Shown here: one piece after another, positions 35,830 to 49,661 of the stretch
Numbering within the stretch: position 1 is the stretch's first letter
How the letters are laid out: each line of letters starts with the position of its first letter
Assembly (NCBI RefSeq): GCF_964275005.1
Contig: NC_092685.1
Coordinates: forward strand, 14,640,571-14,704,570
From: Diadema setosum
Taxonomy: Eukaryota; Echinodermata; Echinoidea; Diadematoida; Diadematidae
Reading direction: 5' to 3'
DNA: 64,000 bases
Program-made: the position numbers and the translations under genes
Notes under the pieces: generated by a model
Told to the model about the DNA's origin: nothing
Database searches by the model: none
Seen by the model: the letters and a program-made list of their open reading frames with translations, nothing else

Positions 35830-36312
35830 TTATGATCCTCTCACCCTGGGGATGTTACCTACCAAGTTTGGTGAAAATCCATTACAGGGTTTATGAGGAA
35901 GAAGCTGAAAATGTGAAAACTAGGCCCAAATTTGCCCCCTGGTCCCAGGGGTTGGGGAGCACTCTTGAATCCACCATGAAGAAACTTGAAACTACAGAGA
36001 CCAATGCACTCATTCATAGGGTACTTTAGCTCCATCACTTCTGGTTATGGAGACAACTATTTTTGAAGATTTGTACAGATTCCTAAATTTGGTGGCCTTG
36101 GGTCCCCCTGTGGGGCCCCTAGGGGAGGCATGGTGCCCATTTGAAAATATTGAGTTCCTATTATCCTAGGGGTGCTGCATGACAAGTTTGGTGAAAATCC
36201 ATCATTGGGTATCCAAGAACAAGCTGGAAATGTAAAAATTGTATGCAGAAGTTACGATAGACAATCAATGATCGCAATAGCTTACTTGACCCCTTGGCTC
36301 AGGTAAGCTAAT
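35830..36312. repeat. Dispersed repeat with internal duplication and terminal hairpin
   Basis: The phrase CAAGTTTGGTGAAAATCCAT occurs at about 35860 and 36184, each time followed by GAAGCTG/AAGCTGG and GAAAATGT-like sequence. The right end forms a hairpin with arms AGCTTACTTGA and TCAGGTAAGCT (about 36279-36309). Related phrases are common in marine invertebrate genomes. I cannot assign it to a superfamily; a Helitron-type end is possible. Confidence 0.45.
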
Positions 36313-39300
36313 AAATTGCATGCAGATACACAGACCTTGAACAACTGAAAATAATTGCATAAATGAAACTTAACAGTGATTGTCCTTTTTTTTTCTTGCA
36401 TCAGAATAACACTTCTCAGTTCATTTTAGACACACACAGAAGCAGGTTTTGAATATCTCTCCCAAAACATGCATGTGTTCCTGGCACACACCCACACAAG
36501 GGGAATGTCCTATTGATATGCTCACAAAAGCAACACACAAATGAGATGGTCAAATATATTTCAGTGATATATCATACTAAAAGTCACAATAAATTGAATA
36601 AAAAAAAATATTACTCATACAGTGTGAATACAAACTAATTGAAAAAAAAAGAAAAATAGGAAAAACATGTACAAAGATAATTTCTCTGTTTAACACAATA
36701 ATAGACATCATTTATGTTCCAGACAAGGAGTATTTCTGGCTCATGATACCAGTATGACCAGGGACCAAATAATCAAACAATCTCCATAGCCAAGTTTTGG
36801 AGGGCTCGTATAAATCTTCCACATATTCCTGACAGCACCACAATATCAGCGATATAATATGTCATCTGGATATTCTAATTTGTAAACTATATACAAATTG
36901 ACAGACTCCCTCAGTTGTTAAAAAACACAACAAAATATGTTACAGGAATTTAAAATATTAATGACAGATGTTACATCAGGTGGGCTTGTTCATCTTGGAA
37001 AAATTACATCGTCCCTTGCCAACAATTTCTTTCTGGCATCTCTTTTTCCCCAATAATTTTCATTACAAGAGAATGGGAAGGAATTTGACAGTTTCAGCGA
37101 TGCAACAGAGACAAAATGTACCATATTTTTTTAGCAGCCAAGCTAGATAAACTGCAAAAGAAAATAGTGCATAGACATTGGCAACAGACACCTCCAGATA
37201 CAAAAATTAATGCAGCAAATGATACAGAAATAATGAGCTGAACAGTAATACAAAGAAATAAATAGATTTGGCACACTGGAGCGTATTGAATACTAAATAG
37301 AATACCTTTGGACACTAGAATACTTTGCAATGAAGTAAAGAAGTCCCGTTTCGGTATGTCCTATAGCTGAATTTAATAATATCAGGATAATGCTAACTAC
37401 TTGAATGTTATTGTACAAAACAAAATATAAAGATGCACAAGCAAATGTAAAAAGATGCCACATATTCCTCATCTTACTCACGAAAATTCAGTCGACTGTA
37501 GCTCCACAAATACAAATGAATAATTATGGCGGTGACATCAGAAAGCACACTATTGCAGATAAACTACTTGAATCACTGAACTCATCATCAAAAGAGAATA
37601 CAAACACCAAGTGGGAGACACAAGTGAGTACAGAAACACATGTTTACACTTGATTTCTACAAATATACAATCAGTTCACGTTTTGTGGCATTGTGAATAC
37701 ATAAATGAATACCTACACTATATGGAGTGTGGGGGGAGGGGGGGGGGGGACAAAGATACAATGAGAATATGTGAATAGACATCAAATCATTTTCTTTTGC
37801 CAAATGAAAGAAGTGCTAAGTGACTATAATCATTACCAAAGAGAGAAGTGCTGCGTTAGAATGTGAAGCAAGAGTTCTGGCTGATGAAAAGCAACCAATC
37901 ATCATGAATCGTCAGCTTCATTCCTGAAAAAAGCCTGCACAGCACATGCTGAGGTTTAAATGTGCAGCACGATATACTGACTGTAATTGTTTTCCAGGCA
38001 TGAGATCACACAGTACCCAGTGATGTGGCCATCTTTGCAATTAAAAAAAAAACCAAAAAATCAAAGCAGAGATTGCAATTTCACACACAGGTGACTTTAA
38101 CCCGTTGAGGATGAGTCCCAAGTATACTCGGGCAGGTGTGTATGGGAAATGTGTGTTGCAGGAAAATCAGTCCGTCCTCAACGGGTCAAAGGTTCTACAT
38201 ATTTTGATCAACACTTAAGCAAAATTCAAGATAACGGCAATGTCTCAAATGCACATTCTTTAACAGGTAAAAGGGCCTTATTTTGAGGTATGATTGATTG
38301 TCACATACTACTGTGAATAAGAGTCAATTTGACAGAAATAAATCTCACATCCCATCCCTTCCTAGATCATTGGATCTACAAACAACACCACCAGAAGTAA
38401 CATTCCAGTCAAGCTGAGGTATCTTTTCTGATTGCACTCAAAGTAAATGCAGAACCTTGTCACAAAACAAAAGAAAAAGGAAGAGAAAAACTATAGCAGG
38501 CTGAATTTGTATCTAAAAGAACATTCATGTACACAGATAAGACATACGTGATTCTGTTTGTTCACTCAGATGGTAGCTCCCAAATGACATAACTTCCCAT
38601 CAATCGGAATTTTGCTTTTTTTTTTCAGGGTTCTGCATATTTTGATGGAAAGGTAGACATGTTCACAAACTAACCAAGATCATCTTTGAAGCATATCAAA
38701 GGTCATCATTCATCAATACAATGAAAATAACAAAATAATCCTTGTTTTCAATAAACATATTCTCTTTCTTGCAAAAGCCATTCACTTCTCTTTCTCAGAA
38801 TGAATAATTTACGAAGAACTATGAAAAAATATTCAACGCCTTCTCTGTTTGTTTGTTTTTTTATCTAAAGAATGGACCGTATTCTCAAATTCTTAGACTA
38901 GTTTGTCTTATTACCTGTTATCACACCCTGCCTTTTATTAAAAAACAAACAAACAAGTTCTGGATTTCATCACGCTCTTTAAAGTCCTTTATTTCTCTGG
39001 GTTGTGAATTTGTGAGAATTGCACACAAACGTTTTGTTAATTTAATCTCTTTCCACAGGAGTTAGAAACTTAGAAGAGCAGCAGGTTTGAGAGATATATA
39101 CATGTACCTACTGTGCACACTTGGTCTGATGCCAGAATCAAAGCACTTTTGAAAATTGAAGGAATTCGGGGAACCAAAGAAACTTTGAAAAGTAAAGGCA
39201 TTTGGGGGGGGGGGGGGGGGAAGTCTTGTAAACAGGGGTCTGACCCACATAAAGGGATGAGCATAAACTGTCTCTCCAGACTTCCTATCGCAAGTCGTGA

Positions 39301-39807
39301 TGCCGAAATCTCTAGCTACACAGTGTACCAACTAGACTTCATTCCCACAGAATGCATCCCCCGATCTCAAGGCTCTGCTTCTACCAGCAAAGTGCATTCT
39401 TAGCCAGCTCACTCTTTGCACATGTCATGCCATAGAACTCCTGATACCTTGACAATGGACTGGTCCTCGTAATTGCAGAAAAAATGTGGAGGTACACCTT
39501 GTATATTCCCCTATTTGCATACATTGCTATCCATTTTGTGACATTGCAAGATCTGAAACCTGTACAATACAAATGTCACATTGTACTAAAATGTGCAATT
39601 GACCCTTTATCTACTCATGTAGATGGAACAACAAACCAGATTACTGTCAACAGGCTATTGCAAAAACCCATATTAGTTGCGTTTTGCTGAGGAAGAATCT
39701 CCTTCGGACGATCTCATCTGGACGTCCAAGCAGACAGCGCTGGAAATATGTCTGTGGGCATTGTCTTGCGGCATCGGCGTTGTCCACGGTTACTCCTTCA
39801 CGATGAT
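36313..39807 (-). other. Downstream region of the C1orf198-like gene, possible 3' untranslated region
   Basis: AT-rich, without a recognised exon. AATAAA hexamers on the minus strand occur near 38988 and 38934, within 0.9 kb of the stop codon, and could end the transcript. It includes a miniature piggyBac-type element at 38101-38185 and G-runs at about 37727 and 39205. Confidence 0.4.
38101..38185. mobile_element. Miniature piggyBac-type element
   Basis: TTAA (38097-38100) then CCCGTTGAGGATG; the right end is CGTCCTCAACGGG followed by TCAA, a one-base decay of TTAA. It is only 85 bp long. Confidence 0.65.
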
Positions 39808-39867
39808 CTACCACTGTAACAGGAAGTCAAAGCTATCAGCATCCCCGCTCGGTGCCGAAGTCGACCC
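39808..39867 (-). CDS. C1orf198: C1orf198-like protein, terminal coding exon
   Basis: Follows the acceptor GCTGCTTTTTTAG and runs in phase 0 for 19 codons plus TAG, ending ADSFDFLLQW. Human C1orf198 ends in an equivalent FDFLDNW, also as the very C-terminus, so the exon was placed by that motif and by splice phase. An open frame on the opposite strand over this exon is a shadow. Confidence 0.85.
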   Translation of the reverse strand, partial: GSTSAPSGDADSFDFLLQW

Positions 39868-40915
39868 CTAAAAAAGCAGCAGGCATACAGAATGCAATGA
39901 AAAGTTAAATGACAAAACTTTATATACCAGACAGGTTGTTCGCAAGGGCTATTCAAAGAAAGGAATTCAATTCTTTACACATATAGCAGACAATACTGAC
40001 TTTTACATGAAAAAACTACACCAAACTTTCATTTACATTAACTGTAGGTGGAAAGAATTTACTACGAGGGATATAATAAGAACAAGAACATTAAAAAATT
40101 GGGGGTTTCTTTTTTCTTGTACTTTTTTTTTGCTATATACCAGGTTGCTTTAGTACTCATGTAAATTTCCTTCTCATAAATTTTTCTTTTTAAATATTTT
40201 TGGTAGATGCGTCTCTGCAAATATTACCATCAACCCTATTTTTGGTGCAAAATAAAAACTAAGGGGCGATATATTCTAGTAAGCTTTCTCTAACGATGCA
40301 AAAATATGAGCATAAATTGCATCATAACCACTTGCCCTAGCCAAACTATGGGAATAAAATGTTATACTGACTGCAGACAGTGTGTTCACGCAGTGATCTA
40401 TAAAGTGAGTGCTTATGGAGAAAAATAAAAGTTGATCATGAAGACATCTAAAAGGGTCCAGATGCAGTGGACTACTTGTGAGAGCATGAGTTCCTTAAAG
40501 GTTGTGTAAATATGTCACACTGCAGGGGTAGTCATACACATGTTCCACTCATGCATGATATCTGTACAGGTCTGTGTGTGTGTGTGTGTGTGTGTGCGTG
40601 TGTGTGTGTGGGGGGGGGGGGCATTGTTTCCAGACATTAACATGCCTCATGGTTTACCTCCACAGTAGGTGTGGAGTGTGCAGAAGTGTTAATTTGTGTC
40701 TATACAGGGTCTAATCACCTACAAGTTTTTACGCTTGGTCGCAACTGTGACTCGCTCTACATTAGCTGCCAACAAGTGCTCGAGAGGAACACGCATGTAA
40801 GTTATCCAAAAATCAAACACATCCTGATATACTCTCATGACTCTAAGAACTAGCTGTGCACCATACACAGTCAGGGAAAGCTACAAGGAGATTTGTGAGG
40901 TCCAGTGCAAAATAC

Positions 40916-41599
40916 CTGCGATTCTCCGAGACTCTCCGATGAAGGCGGCAGTGGTGATGAAGATTGAAACGATGAGAGCATTCCATCCACTTCGGACGAC
41001 CCAAAGTCGGCCATGCTGAAGTTGATCCCTCCTGGTGCTACGTCCTCCCCGAGACTGGACGTCGGAAGGAGGTCCTCCATATCAATCTCCCGGTCCTTCT
41101 GCCTGCCGTCTCGCTTCGGCGAGGTCCTCCCCGAGGTGCGGCTCCTCTGGGGTTTGGGCGACTTGGATTTCTCCTTCTTGGGAGGGGCCCGCCCATTCCT
41201 GTCAGTCATGGCCAGACTCATATCGGCCAGAGGTGACTGGGCAGCTTTGGGCTGCTGGCTGACCACCACTGGCGCTGCTGCCTCTAGCTCCTTACGCTTT
41301 TCAAGCTCCCTCTGGTTCTCGTTCTCCTTCTCCCTGGTCCGCTCCCTCTCTCGGGCCTTCTCTTCCTTCTTTGAGTCCTTGCGGCTGAGCCTGGTCTTGT
41401 CCTGCTTCTCAGAGCTGTCAGTGGCTCTCCTGCCGTCCTTGCTTTTGTGCTTGCCTCCATTCACGATGAGACGGCTCTCCTCCGTGGAGTCCAGACCCAT
41501 CGAGAACCTGTTTTCGGGGTATTCTACATCGTTGTCAGCGTGTCTGGTGGTGGCAGCTGTGATGGATGCTGGGGACATCATGGGTAAATCTTGCTGGCA
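40916..41599 (-). CDS. C1orf198: C1orf198-like protein, large charged coding exon 3
   Basis: Starts in phase 0 after a TATTGACAG acceptor (first codons CQQDLP) and ends in phase 0 at a CAG/GTATTT donor, 228 codons. The protein is disordered-looking. A lysine/glutamate/arginine-rich stretch (KKEEKARERERTREKENENQ) is followed by KSPKPQRSRTSGRTSPKR, then an acidic-hydrophobic region with DMEDLLP and NFSMADF, and a serine-rich end. The same layout of a long low-complexity middle is present in vertebrate homologues, without clear residue-level similarity. Opposite-strand frames are antisense artefacts. Confidence 0.88.
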
Positions 41600-44500
41600 C
41601 TGTCAATAGTAGAACAGAAGCTGCTGTCAGAGAAATTTGGTCCAGCACTTTAGTGCACAACTTCACAATGTACAATCCTACTACAATCTCAACTCTAAAC
41701 TCTAGTTATTAGAAAACTCTTATTCACACAAAAAGTCATCACTGTCCTAACTCTTTTAAGGATCAACACTGTCTGACTTAAGTTTACACTCTGCCTGAAC
41801 AGATGATTTTCTTATTCTAAAAATACACTAACTTACAAATCTCAATGAACTCACAAACAGGAGATGGGAAGCATATCAGAAAGAGAAATTTCACATTAAA
41901 CAATCACTTTGATGACAGACTGATAATGGAATGACGTCACTGCAAAACAGAATTTCAAACATGAAACTTTACGAAGTATGAACGTTGGATGTCTACTGTA
42001 TGAAATACACGGCATGAATATCAAGATCAACATGATACACGTATCCTAATGGTTAATTACTGTTAACACAATAACAGCACTTTGTTACATAATTTACAGC
42101 ACTGTGCAACTGTAGCAAGCCATATTAGTTTGGGGAGGGGACAGAACGAATGCAGAGGACGAGGAATCAGGGATGGATGTTGAAGGGAAACTCAGTCACC
42201 AGGGGTTGGTTGTTAGGCAAGGACAAAATGCACTGCAATGAGAAATCAGGATTTTGATGCACCTTAGTTGAGTTGGCTTGGGGAACCTTGGATAGTCACG
42301 TTATCAATATATCAAACAGAAGAAAACAAAATAAAAAAGCAACACGGCAGCCAATACTTACCAAAAGTTAGGAAGCGATAAGAGTTACACGATATTTTTA
42401 TGCATCAATGCTCATTTGCACAACATCTGCATCAAATTTGGATTTACTGTAATTTCAGATGCTGTGTATTCATGCATAAATGACACTCACTGGGAAAAAT
42501 GGTGGTACATACTGTTGAGTCATTCTACAGGGTGATACTGATAGCACAGGATATTGCTTTTTAGTTGAAATCCTCCTTACTCAAAGATTGTATCCCTCTT
42601 GCAAACATCACTAAATTTTGCAGGGTTGAAGAATAATGTCTCCAAACATCGTGTATGAAATCATATGGTAATACACCTCAAACAAAAAAGAAGAAAGAAA
42701 TGAAAAATTAATGCCACGTCACTCAAGAATATGTTTCCCCCTTCAAAAAAAAAAAAAAAAAAAAAAAAAAGAACAGTTGGAATTCATTCAGGGTCCGAAT
42801 AAATTCACTGGAAATCTATGGCATAGTTTCCCTTCCATCATAAAGAAGTTTCCAGTTTTATTATTCTGAGGAAAGGTCTACTTACCTATCTCTGCAATAT
42901 GTTAAAGCTTATGAGAGGAATCCAATTATTACGGTTGCAAAAGGGACACACAAACTCTATAAGGCTAGTATTACTTTGGGCAAAGTGACCGATGGCATTT
43001 TGGAAATTGCCATTTGGCAGTTGGCAATTTGCAAATTGGATGGATGCTTTCTTTTCATGCCTTATATCACAGGCGGTCCACACAATGCTCTTTATACTGT
43101 TGTATATCTAAGCATGATTAAAATCAGTTTAGCTTGGATATTCCCAAGTGCCTTTCAAAAGTGAGGCTTTGTTCACACAGCCTGTATATCAGTCCTACCA
43201 ATGAAAGAGTTTCATCAATGATATGACCTTAATACAGAATGATCTAGAAGCACATACCCTGACAGGGGCCACTAGAGCACCTGTGAGAGGGGGGGGGGGG
43301 GGGCTGTGGGATGATGGGGTGGGGTGGGACCTTCAGAGAGTAATGGGTTTTGTTGTGATATCTTAATAATTCTTCAATTAATTTTCCCTGTTGTTGTTGT
43401 TGTTGTTGTTGAAGCTCCCCATCCCACCCCTGTAACATACACGTAAGTTCCTGTCTGTCATGAACATCACTCTTACACGATATTCACAGCCTCAAGTCAT
43501 ATACACAATTGCTATACAGGTAGGTGCTGTGACAGTGTGCTTATTTTCCAACTGAGGACGTGCTGATTTTGCTATGGCATGCATTTCCCACAGACACTAG
43601 GTCTAGTATGTACTCAGGACTAGTCTTTAACAGATTTAAACATGCATGGTGATACAATATATGCAAGCTTTTCAGTACAAAAAACTGTAAAGTAACATGG
43701 AAATCAACTCTATAAGAACGTATGTTTGAAAAGCCGTAAGCGGGCATGGTGTGTTGATGCCATGCGATGTCACTACAGTACAACTTGTATGCTCATCTTG
43801 TTCGCTGGCCTGTGACATAACTGTGTGTGGCCGTGCTGTAAACTTGCTGACAGTATTTTCAAAGATACTTTATGACTCAGGTGGTGGAATTGTGGAATGT
43901 GTTTGACATACCATATTACGCGGTATGTGTAATTGAGTATATTTACACAAAGAAATTCCAATCATTGTCAGCTACCTACGAATCAATAAATACATCTAAA
44001 ACACTCATACTACACCAGAATGAGCCCTTTGAAGACTCCTTGAAAAACAAACAGACAGCCAAATCAATGACAATGTAACTCAACTACATGTGTGATTAAC
44101 GCACAAAGAATGGACACCACATTATGCTAAATACTACAGTAAATTGGTGACTTCCTGCTGCAACTCTACAGTGTTTTCCATAATACAAACATGCACACTG
44201 TATGTAATGAAAAACAAAAATCAGAGTTGCATGTGAGGAATCTGTATATATCTAAATATAATCTGAAAATTTATTACAAATAAAAATGGAGTGCCTAACC
44301 AAATATGATGAAAGAAAGGTCATTTATTTTGTACAAATGTGCACATGCGCGAATTATGAACTGGCCTATAAATTCACAGCGTGCACACACTGTGTAAAAA
44401 GTATGGGTATGACATGTACATTTGAATCTACAAGTGTGTAATATTGTACTGTAGTACATACCATATATTTTGTAGTTTTTGTGGCTGTTTTTTTTTTTAA

Positions 44501-46626
44501 ATAAATTTTCGTGAATTTGGTGAGTCCAGTGTTATTTACAAATTTTTTAACACCTGAAAAATATAATGCCATGCACAAGCATGCATTTCTCCATCCAGTG
44601 CTATACTCCTCAGTTGTGAATTTAACCACTCACAAAACTGTTGGGAAATTCTAATTCACAAAAAAATGACTCGCTAAATACATTGTACTTGTATCTAACA
44701 TCTCGATGGCATTATACAATATCAAAACTGAGACAAAAAAAAAAAGAAAAAAGATCACAATGGGCTATGAGAGGGAAAACACTCTACATCTCCATTGAAC
44801 ATCACAACATGTGCTACCAGAGGTGCAGTTTAGGGGATCCACAGCAGTGTGTTGGGATGGGATGGGGAAGGGGGGGGGGGGGGGAAGAGGATCTGCAAGT
44901 ATGTCACAAATCTAGCACAAAACTCAACACTGGCTATGTTTATAATGTACAATTGAACATCAATCATAATGTATGAGAAGTCATCGATAATAATGTGAAA
45001 TCCATATTCTAATCAGTTAGAAATCCATGCTCTAACTGATCGATGATCTACCTTTTGGCCCGAATTCACAAAGGTGGTACAAATGAAACCATGGTTTAAA
45101 CCATGGACAAAAACTGTGGAGTGCCAAGTGTCGCACGGAATATTTCGTTACGAAATTGGTCATTTCGTCGACAAAATGACCGTTTCGTTAACGAAATTAT
45201 CATTTCGTGGACGAAGTGTTCATTTAGTTACCAAACGTTGTCATTTCGTTACAAAATAATCATTTCATTGACGAAATGACTGATTTCGTAACGAAATATT
45301 CCATGCGACACTTGGCGCTCCATAGATTTTGTCCATGGTTTAAACCATGGTTTCATTTGTACCACCTTCGTGAATTCGGGCCATTATGTATAAAACAGCA
45401 AATAGAGCAAAATCAAAAATATAGAGAGTGGTTTTTGAAAGCTTCATTAAAAACACTGACAATTCAAATGGCTACACTTCCTTTCATCTTTTGGTTTCAG
45501 ACATCGTTGTCTTCTTTTGTGAGGCAGTAAAACTGGTCATAATCACATCGCGCAAATCAAAAAGTTAACAAAATCATCATTATGCATGTCTCTCTAGCTG
45601 GCATGCACACACAGAGTAAACATACCCTACAGTAAACATACCCTACATATCAAACTTTTCTCTTTTTTTTTTTTTTGAAGTGAAATCACACAAGTCAAGT
45701 CCTTAACATTAAATTTGTGTATAGTTGTAATAATAAGATAATGATGACTTTAAGGGAGATGAGTTAGAGGATTTGTTTACCATGGTGGTTGTTCAAAATA
45801 AGAATTTTTTCTTCTTTTTCAAAAATTTTCAGGTACAAACCAATGGGCACGTTGCAAGGCAATGTTAACAATTGTTGCCTCATCTTTTTACTCTGTAAAT
45901 ATGGTTATGACCAGAAAATTGTTATGAGCAAACATGTGACACTTTGACACTCATTATAGTTGTCTTCTTTGATTCAATTATAATTCCAGTCATATTGTTT
46001 GGACATAGATCACTTGGCATAGATTTCCTTTGTGAACATGGGCCTGCCAAGGAAAATTTGAGATATGGGTACAATTATGCAAGTGAAAATTTGCAGTTTA
46101 AAGTTGAGCACTGACTTTAGATTTCAGGTGGATTGATCTCATGAAAAGTCAGTCTACATTAAAAACTGACATTCTAATCATCCACTTTGACAGTGTAATA
46201 ACTGCTATCTCAACTTTTGCCCCATTCAGAAGGGAGAGGTGATTATTTTTCTCTGTGAAAGAGAAGTTACAATGTAGATTTACATAACTGGGTTAACGGA
46301 ATGCAGAAGGGAAGGGCAAACAAAGGAAAAGAAAGAAAAACCCACAACAGAATATGCACACAAACCAGATCTGTGCATTCAAAAGCAAACATGTCACAGA
46401 AAAATAAACAATGCAGCAAACAAACAAATATGCAAACCCTTTGTCAGCAAAGCATTGCAAAGAATGTGGAACAAGGCTTTTTGTTAGTAGGTGCTAGCAT
46501 GCATCTACTTTAATTCTATTCTAAGGCACAAAATGCTACAAGGTGGATATTGTACATCATACTGTACAACCTGGGTCTTTTTTTCCCCCCCTTTTTTTCA
46601 TCGTGCTACCACACAAGACAACAAAC
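41600..46626 (-). other. C1orf198 intron 2 (5.0 kb)
   Basis: Carries a poly(A) run at about 42747-42770, G-runs at about 43290 and 44870, a (TTG)n at about 43391-43411, and the palindromic MITE at 45057-45382. No additional exon was recognised. Confidence 0.6.
45057..45382. mobile_element. MITE with long inverted repeats and iterated TTTCGTTA phrases
   Basis: The ends GGCCCGAATTCAC and GTGAATTCGGGCC are followed inward by AAGGTGGTACAAATGAAACC and the palindrome CCATGGTTTAAACCATGG, mirrored on both sides for about 100 bp. The centre is made of short CATTTCGTTAACGAAAT-like phrases. It is a non-autonomous DNA transposon; the target duplication is unclear. Confidence 0.75.
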
Positions 46627-46677
46627 CTTGGTTTCCCAGGAGAATGGGCCTGAAAATTCATCCCTCCAAGTGATGGT
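46627..46677 (-). CDS. C1orf198: C1orf198-like protein, 51-nt coding exon 2
   Basis: A micro-exon of 17 codons between a TTTCTCTCAG acceptor and an AAG/GTTTGT donor, phase 0 at both ends. It encodes TITWRDEFSGPFSWETK, nearly the same as LTWQDEHSAPFSWETK in the human protein. The match, both splice sites and the phase agree, so the call is firm despite the size. Confidence 0.93.
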
Positions 46678-47752
46678 CTGAGAGAAATAGAGGAAAGAAT
46701 GGAACAAGCTGCTACATAATAACCAATTAGTACAGAAAAGACAGATATTACTAAATATTAATTACCAATAATCAGGAAGATACAGAGTTGTTGTTGTTGT
46801 TTTTGTTGTGACAGAAAATTGCAATGGATGAAATGGGTTACAGTTTGTGATTGGGTGCAGAAACCAAAAGATGATACACAATTAAAGATGGATGAATAAC
46901 TTTTTAAAAATAGAATATATTGTGTATAACATAATTTCACAATATTGTGTCTCTGTGAACAATTTCAAGGTTCATCAAACTTGCAAAAAGAATTAAATAA
47001 GAATAGATACACAGGATATACAATGTATAATGTGATATAGTTCAGCTACCTCATGGATCAGAATGACATGCAAATTGCTCATTTAAGTGCAAGTGCATTG
47101 ATTGCTTCTCTGGTTCATTCAAGCGCATGGCACAGTAATGAAGAAGCTAAAATGAGGTTCTGCACCGGTGTAAACAATACACAAGAATGTATGGTACATC
47201 TACATACTATACATGTGAATACAAAATTGCACTTGAGATACACGCGTATGAAGTACAATGAGTGTAATGCATATTAGGATCATCTAAATTGTATGGTGTA
47301 CACACATAAAATGGATGATACACAAATATATACACAACATGCATACAACAGCTAATACACTGAACTAATGTACAATACTCTTGATGTTCACGTCTACAAT
47401 GCATTCAAAGCTATCTTGAATTGGCTGTACTTTGAGATACTGTTTTATCCTGTATCCTTTTACACTAGTTTGTAGCAGGTTTACAGTTGAGAGAAGACCC
47501 AATGATATCATGGATTAATACAGGATATTTCAATTTATGCACTAGATGCAGCTGAAACTTCACTGTCTATGATCACAAATTCTAATATATTACTACATCT
47601 ACATACATGTACTTGAATTATTCTATTAATAAATCTCTCAGAACCATTGATACAAATGCACTCCTACACTAAACTAATAGTTCCCTTCTTATGACCACTA
47701 TGTACTACTATTACTATTACAAATACTACATGTACAAGTACTACCACTACTT

Positions 47753-47813
<61 letters not shown>
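47753..47813. repeat. (CTA)n microsatellite
   Basis: About 20 CTA units, followed by more degenerate ACT triplets to about 47910. Confidence 0.95.
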
Positions 47814-47814
<1 letters not shown>

Positions 47815-49117
47815 TTGATTGCACTGCTGCTATACTACATGTATACATGTGTACTTACTACTGATCTACTACTACTAGTACTACTACTGCTACTACTACT
47901 ACTATTGCTACCACTGCTTCATTCTAATGGTGACTACCACATCTGTTTTTTTTTTTTTTTTTTTTTTTTAACAATTTACCTGCTGTTCAGGGCTATTGAT
48001 AACACTAAAAAGCACAAAACTGTTCTTACCATAACATGAATTTTAACTGAGTAATGATGTTAATTGCCATCATTCATGAGGGATTATCAATCTACACAAA
48101 TCAACAATGATGATGAACATACAGCTGTATAATGCAGTTGTATAGCACTGATATTCTTGCCAATTAATACTGTACATTCTAGTGTCACTTGCTTACAGCC
48201 TGTGAGATTTACAGTACATTTTTGTCAGAATACTGTTGTCAATCCATAGAATCCTCATCAGATCATACATAATAAATAAATGTTTGTATTGCTTGCAGAT
48301 TAATATACAATGTAAATTTCTACAAGGCTAAATCTTTCACTGAAATTGGAAGGGATACAGGTCATTTTATCTATCTTGTTTTAATGATATTAAAGTATAA
48401 TGATGCAAATGCTGTTCATGAACCCTAAAGTAAAAGCAAGTGCTATAGAGATTTCTAAGAATTGATAGTTCTGATTGAAAGAGTACATATTTCTCCTCAG
48501 AAACCTATTGTATAAATTGTCTGTCAAAACAGAGAGCTGTTACTCATCCAAAGTGATGATACAAATTGTACGTTAGAGGTCTTGAAGTCATATTTATACA
48601 CAAAATAACTTGTACATTTTCTACTTTGTTATTTAGGCTCAAAATGCAACAATTACTTCTTCTTTTGTTCTTCTTCTTCTTTATTTATCTTCAAAGGGTT
48701 ATGCAAGCTTATTACAAAGACAATCTTATTTGGGTAGGTATTTAGCTTGGATGCTGATCAATGAAAATAAGTTAAGCTTCTACTTTTGTTTCACTTTCAG
48801 CAAGACATATCACACTAAATATTTCAAGCTGTTTGAAGACTATGCCATCAAAAGACCGTATAGCCATGATACTGTGTCTATCAAGCAAGACTGGATCTGC
48901 TGACGCTGTGGCTTTATATTGCCCCTATCAACATATAAACAACTTTTTGTTTTACATGTTTACATCACAGACACAGCTAAGTACTGCAAAATTTGTGAAA
49001 TTTAGGCAAATCATTTTTTTTCTTTTTTGTTGTTGAGATGGCTAAGTGACAACAAAATGCTGATAGGTTCAATTGATAGGCCTACAAGGATAAAAATCAA
49101 GACCACTATCAGGATGG

Positions 49118-49661
49118 CTTGTGCCGAAAGGGTGGGTTGGGTGGTGGCGCGTCACGTTAATGGGAACACCATCCTTCGTCCAAAGCCCCCCCCCCCCTGT
49201 TTAATATCAGTTGGTCTAATAACCAGTTGGTCTAGTCATCATTTCGTCCAATTACTGTTTGGTCTAATTGTTATTTGGTTTAATTACTATTTGGTCTACA
49301 GTCAATTCGTCTAATAATAGCCATTTGGTCAATTAATTAAACCAAATAACAATTAGACCAAACAGTAATTGGACGAAATGATGACTAGACCAACTGGTTA
49401 TTAGACCAACTGATATTAAACAGTCTATTAGACCAACTGGCTGTAGACCAAGTGGTAATAGAGTGTAAACCGATCCGGACGATAGCCTCTTTGAAATGGT
49501 TGTTTGAAGGTTAAATATAAATTCAAAACTTGTCTTTTAATATTACATGAGAAAAAGTATCAACGCACCCTTTCGGCAAAACCTGGGGGGCTTTGGACGA
49601 AGGGTGGTGTTCCCATTAACGCGACGCGCCACCACCCAACCCGACCTTTCGGCACAAGCCC
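49118..49661. mobile_element. Foldback element with ~75-bp terminal inverted repeats and 9-bp target duplication
   Basis: Flanked by TCAGGATGG at 49109-49117 and 49662-49670. Terminal repeats start CTTGTGCCGAAAGG and run through GGTGGTGGCGCG, GTTAATGGGAACACCA and CTTTGGACGAAGG on the mirrored arms. Inside, a second perfect inverted repeat of about 88 bp (about 49197-49284 against 49336-49423) is made of the phrase AGTTGGTCTAATAACC. The 9-bp duplication and long inverted ends suggest a Mutator-like MITE. No transposase is present. Confidence 0.8.

Noticed and set aside
39677-39871. Plus-strand frame with a hydrophobic stretch
   Set aside because: It overlaps the C-terminal exon of the C1orf198-like gene, which has a matching splice phase and the conserved FDFLxxW end.
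41013-41609. Open frame of 198 codons on the plus strand
   Set aside because: Antisense to exon 3 of the C1orf198-like gene, whose splice sites, phase and homologous neighbours are all on the minus strand.
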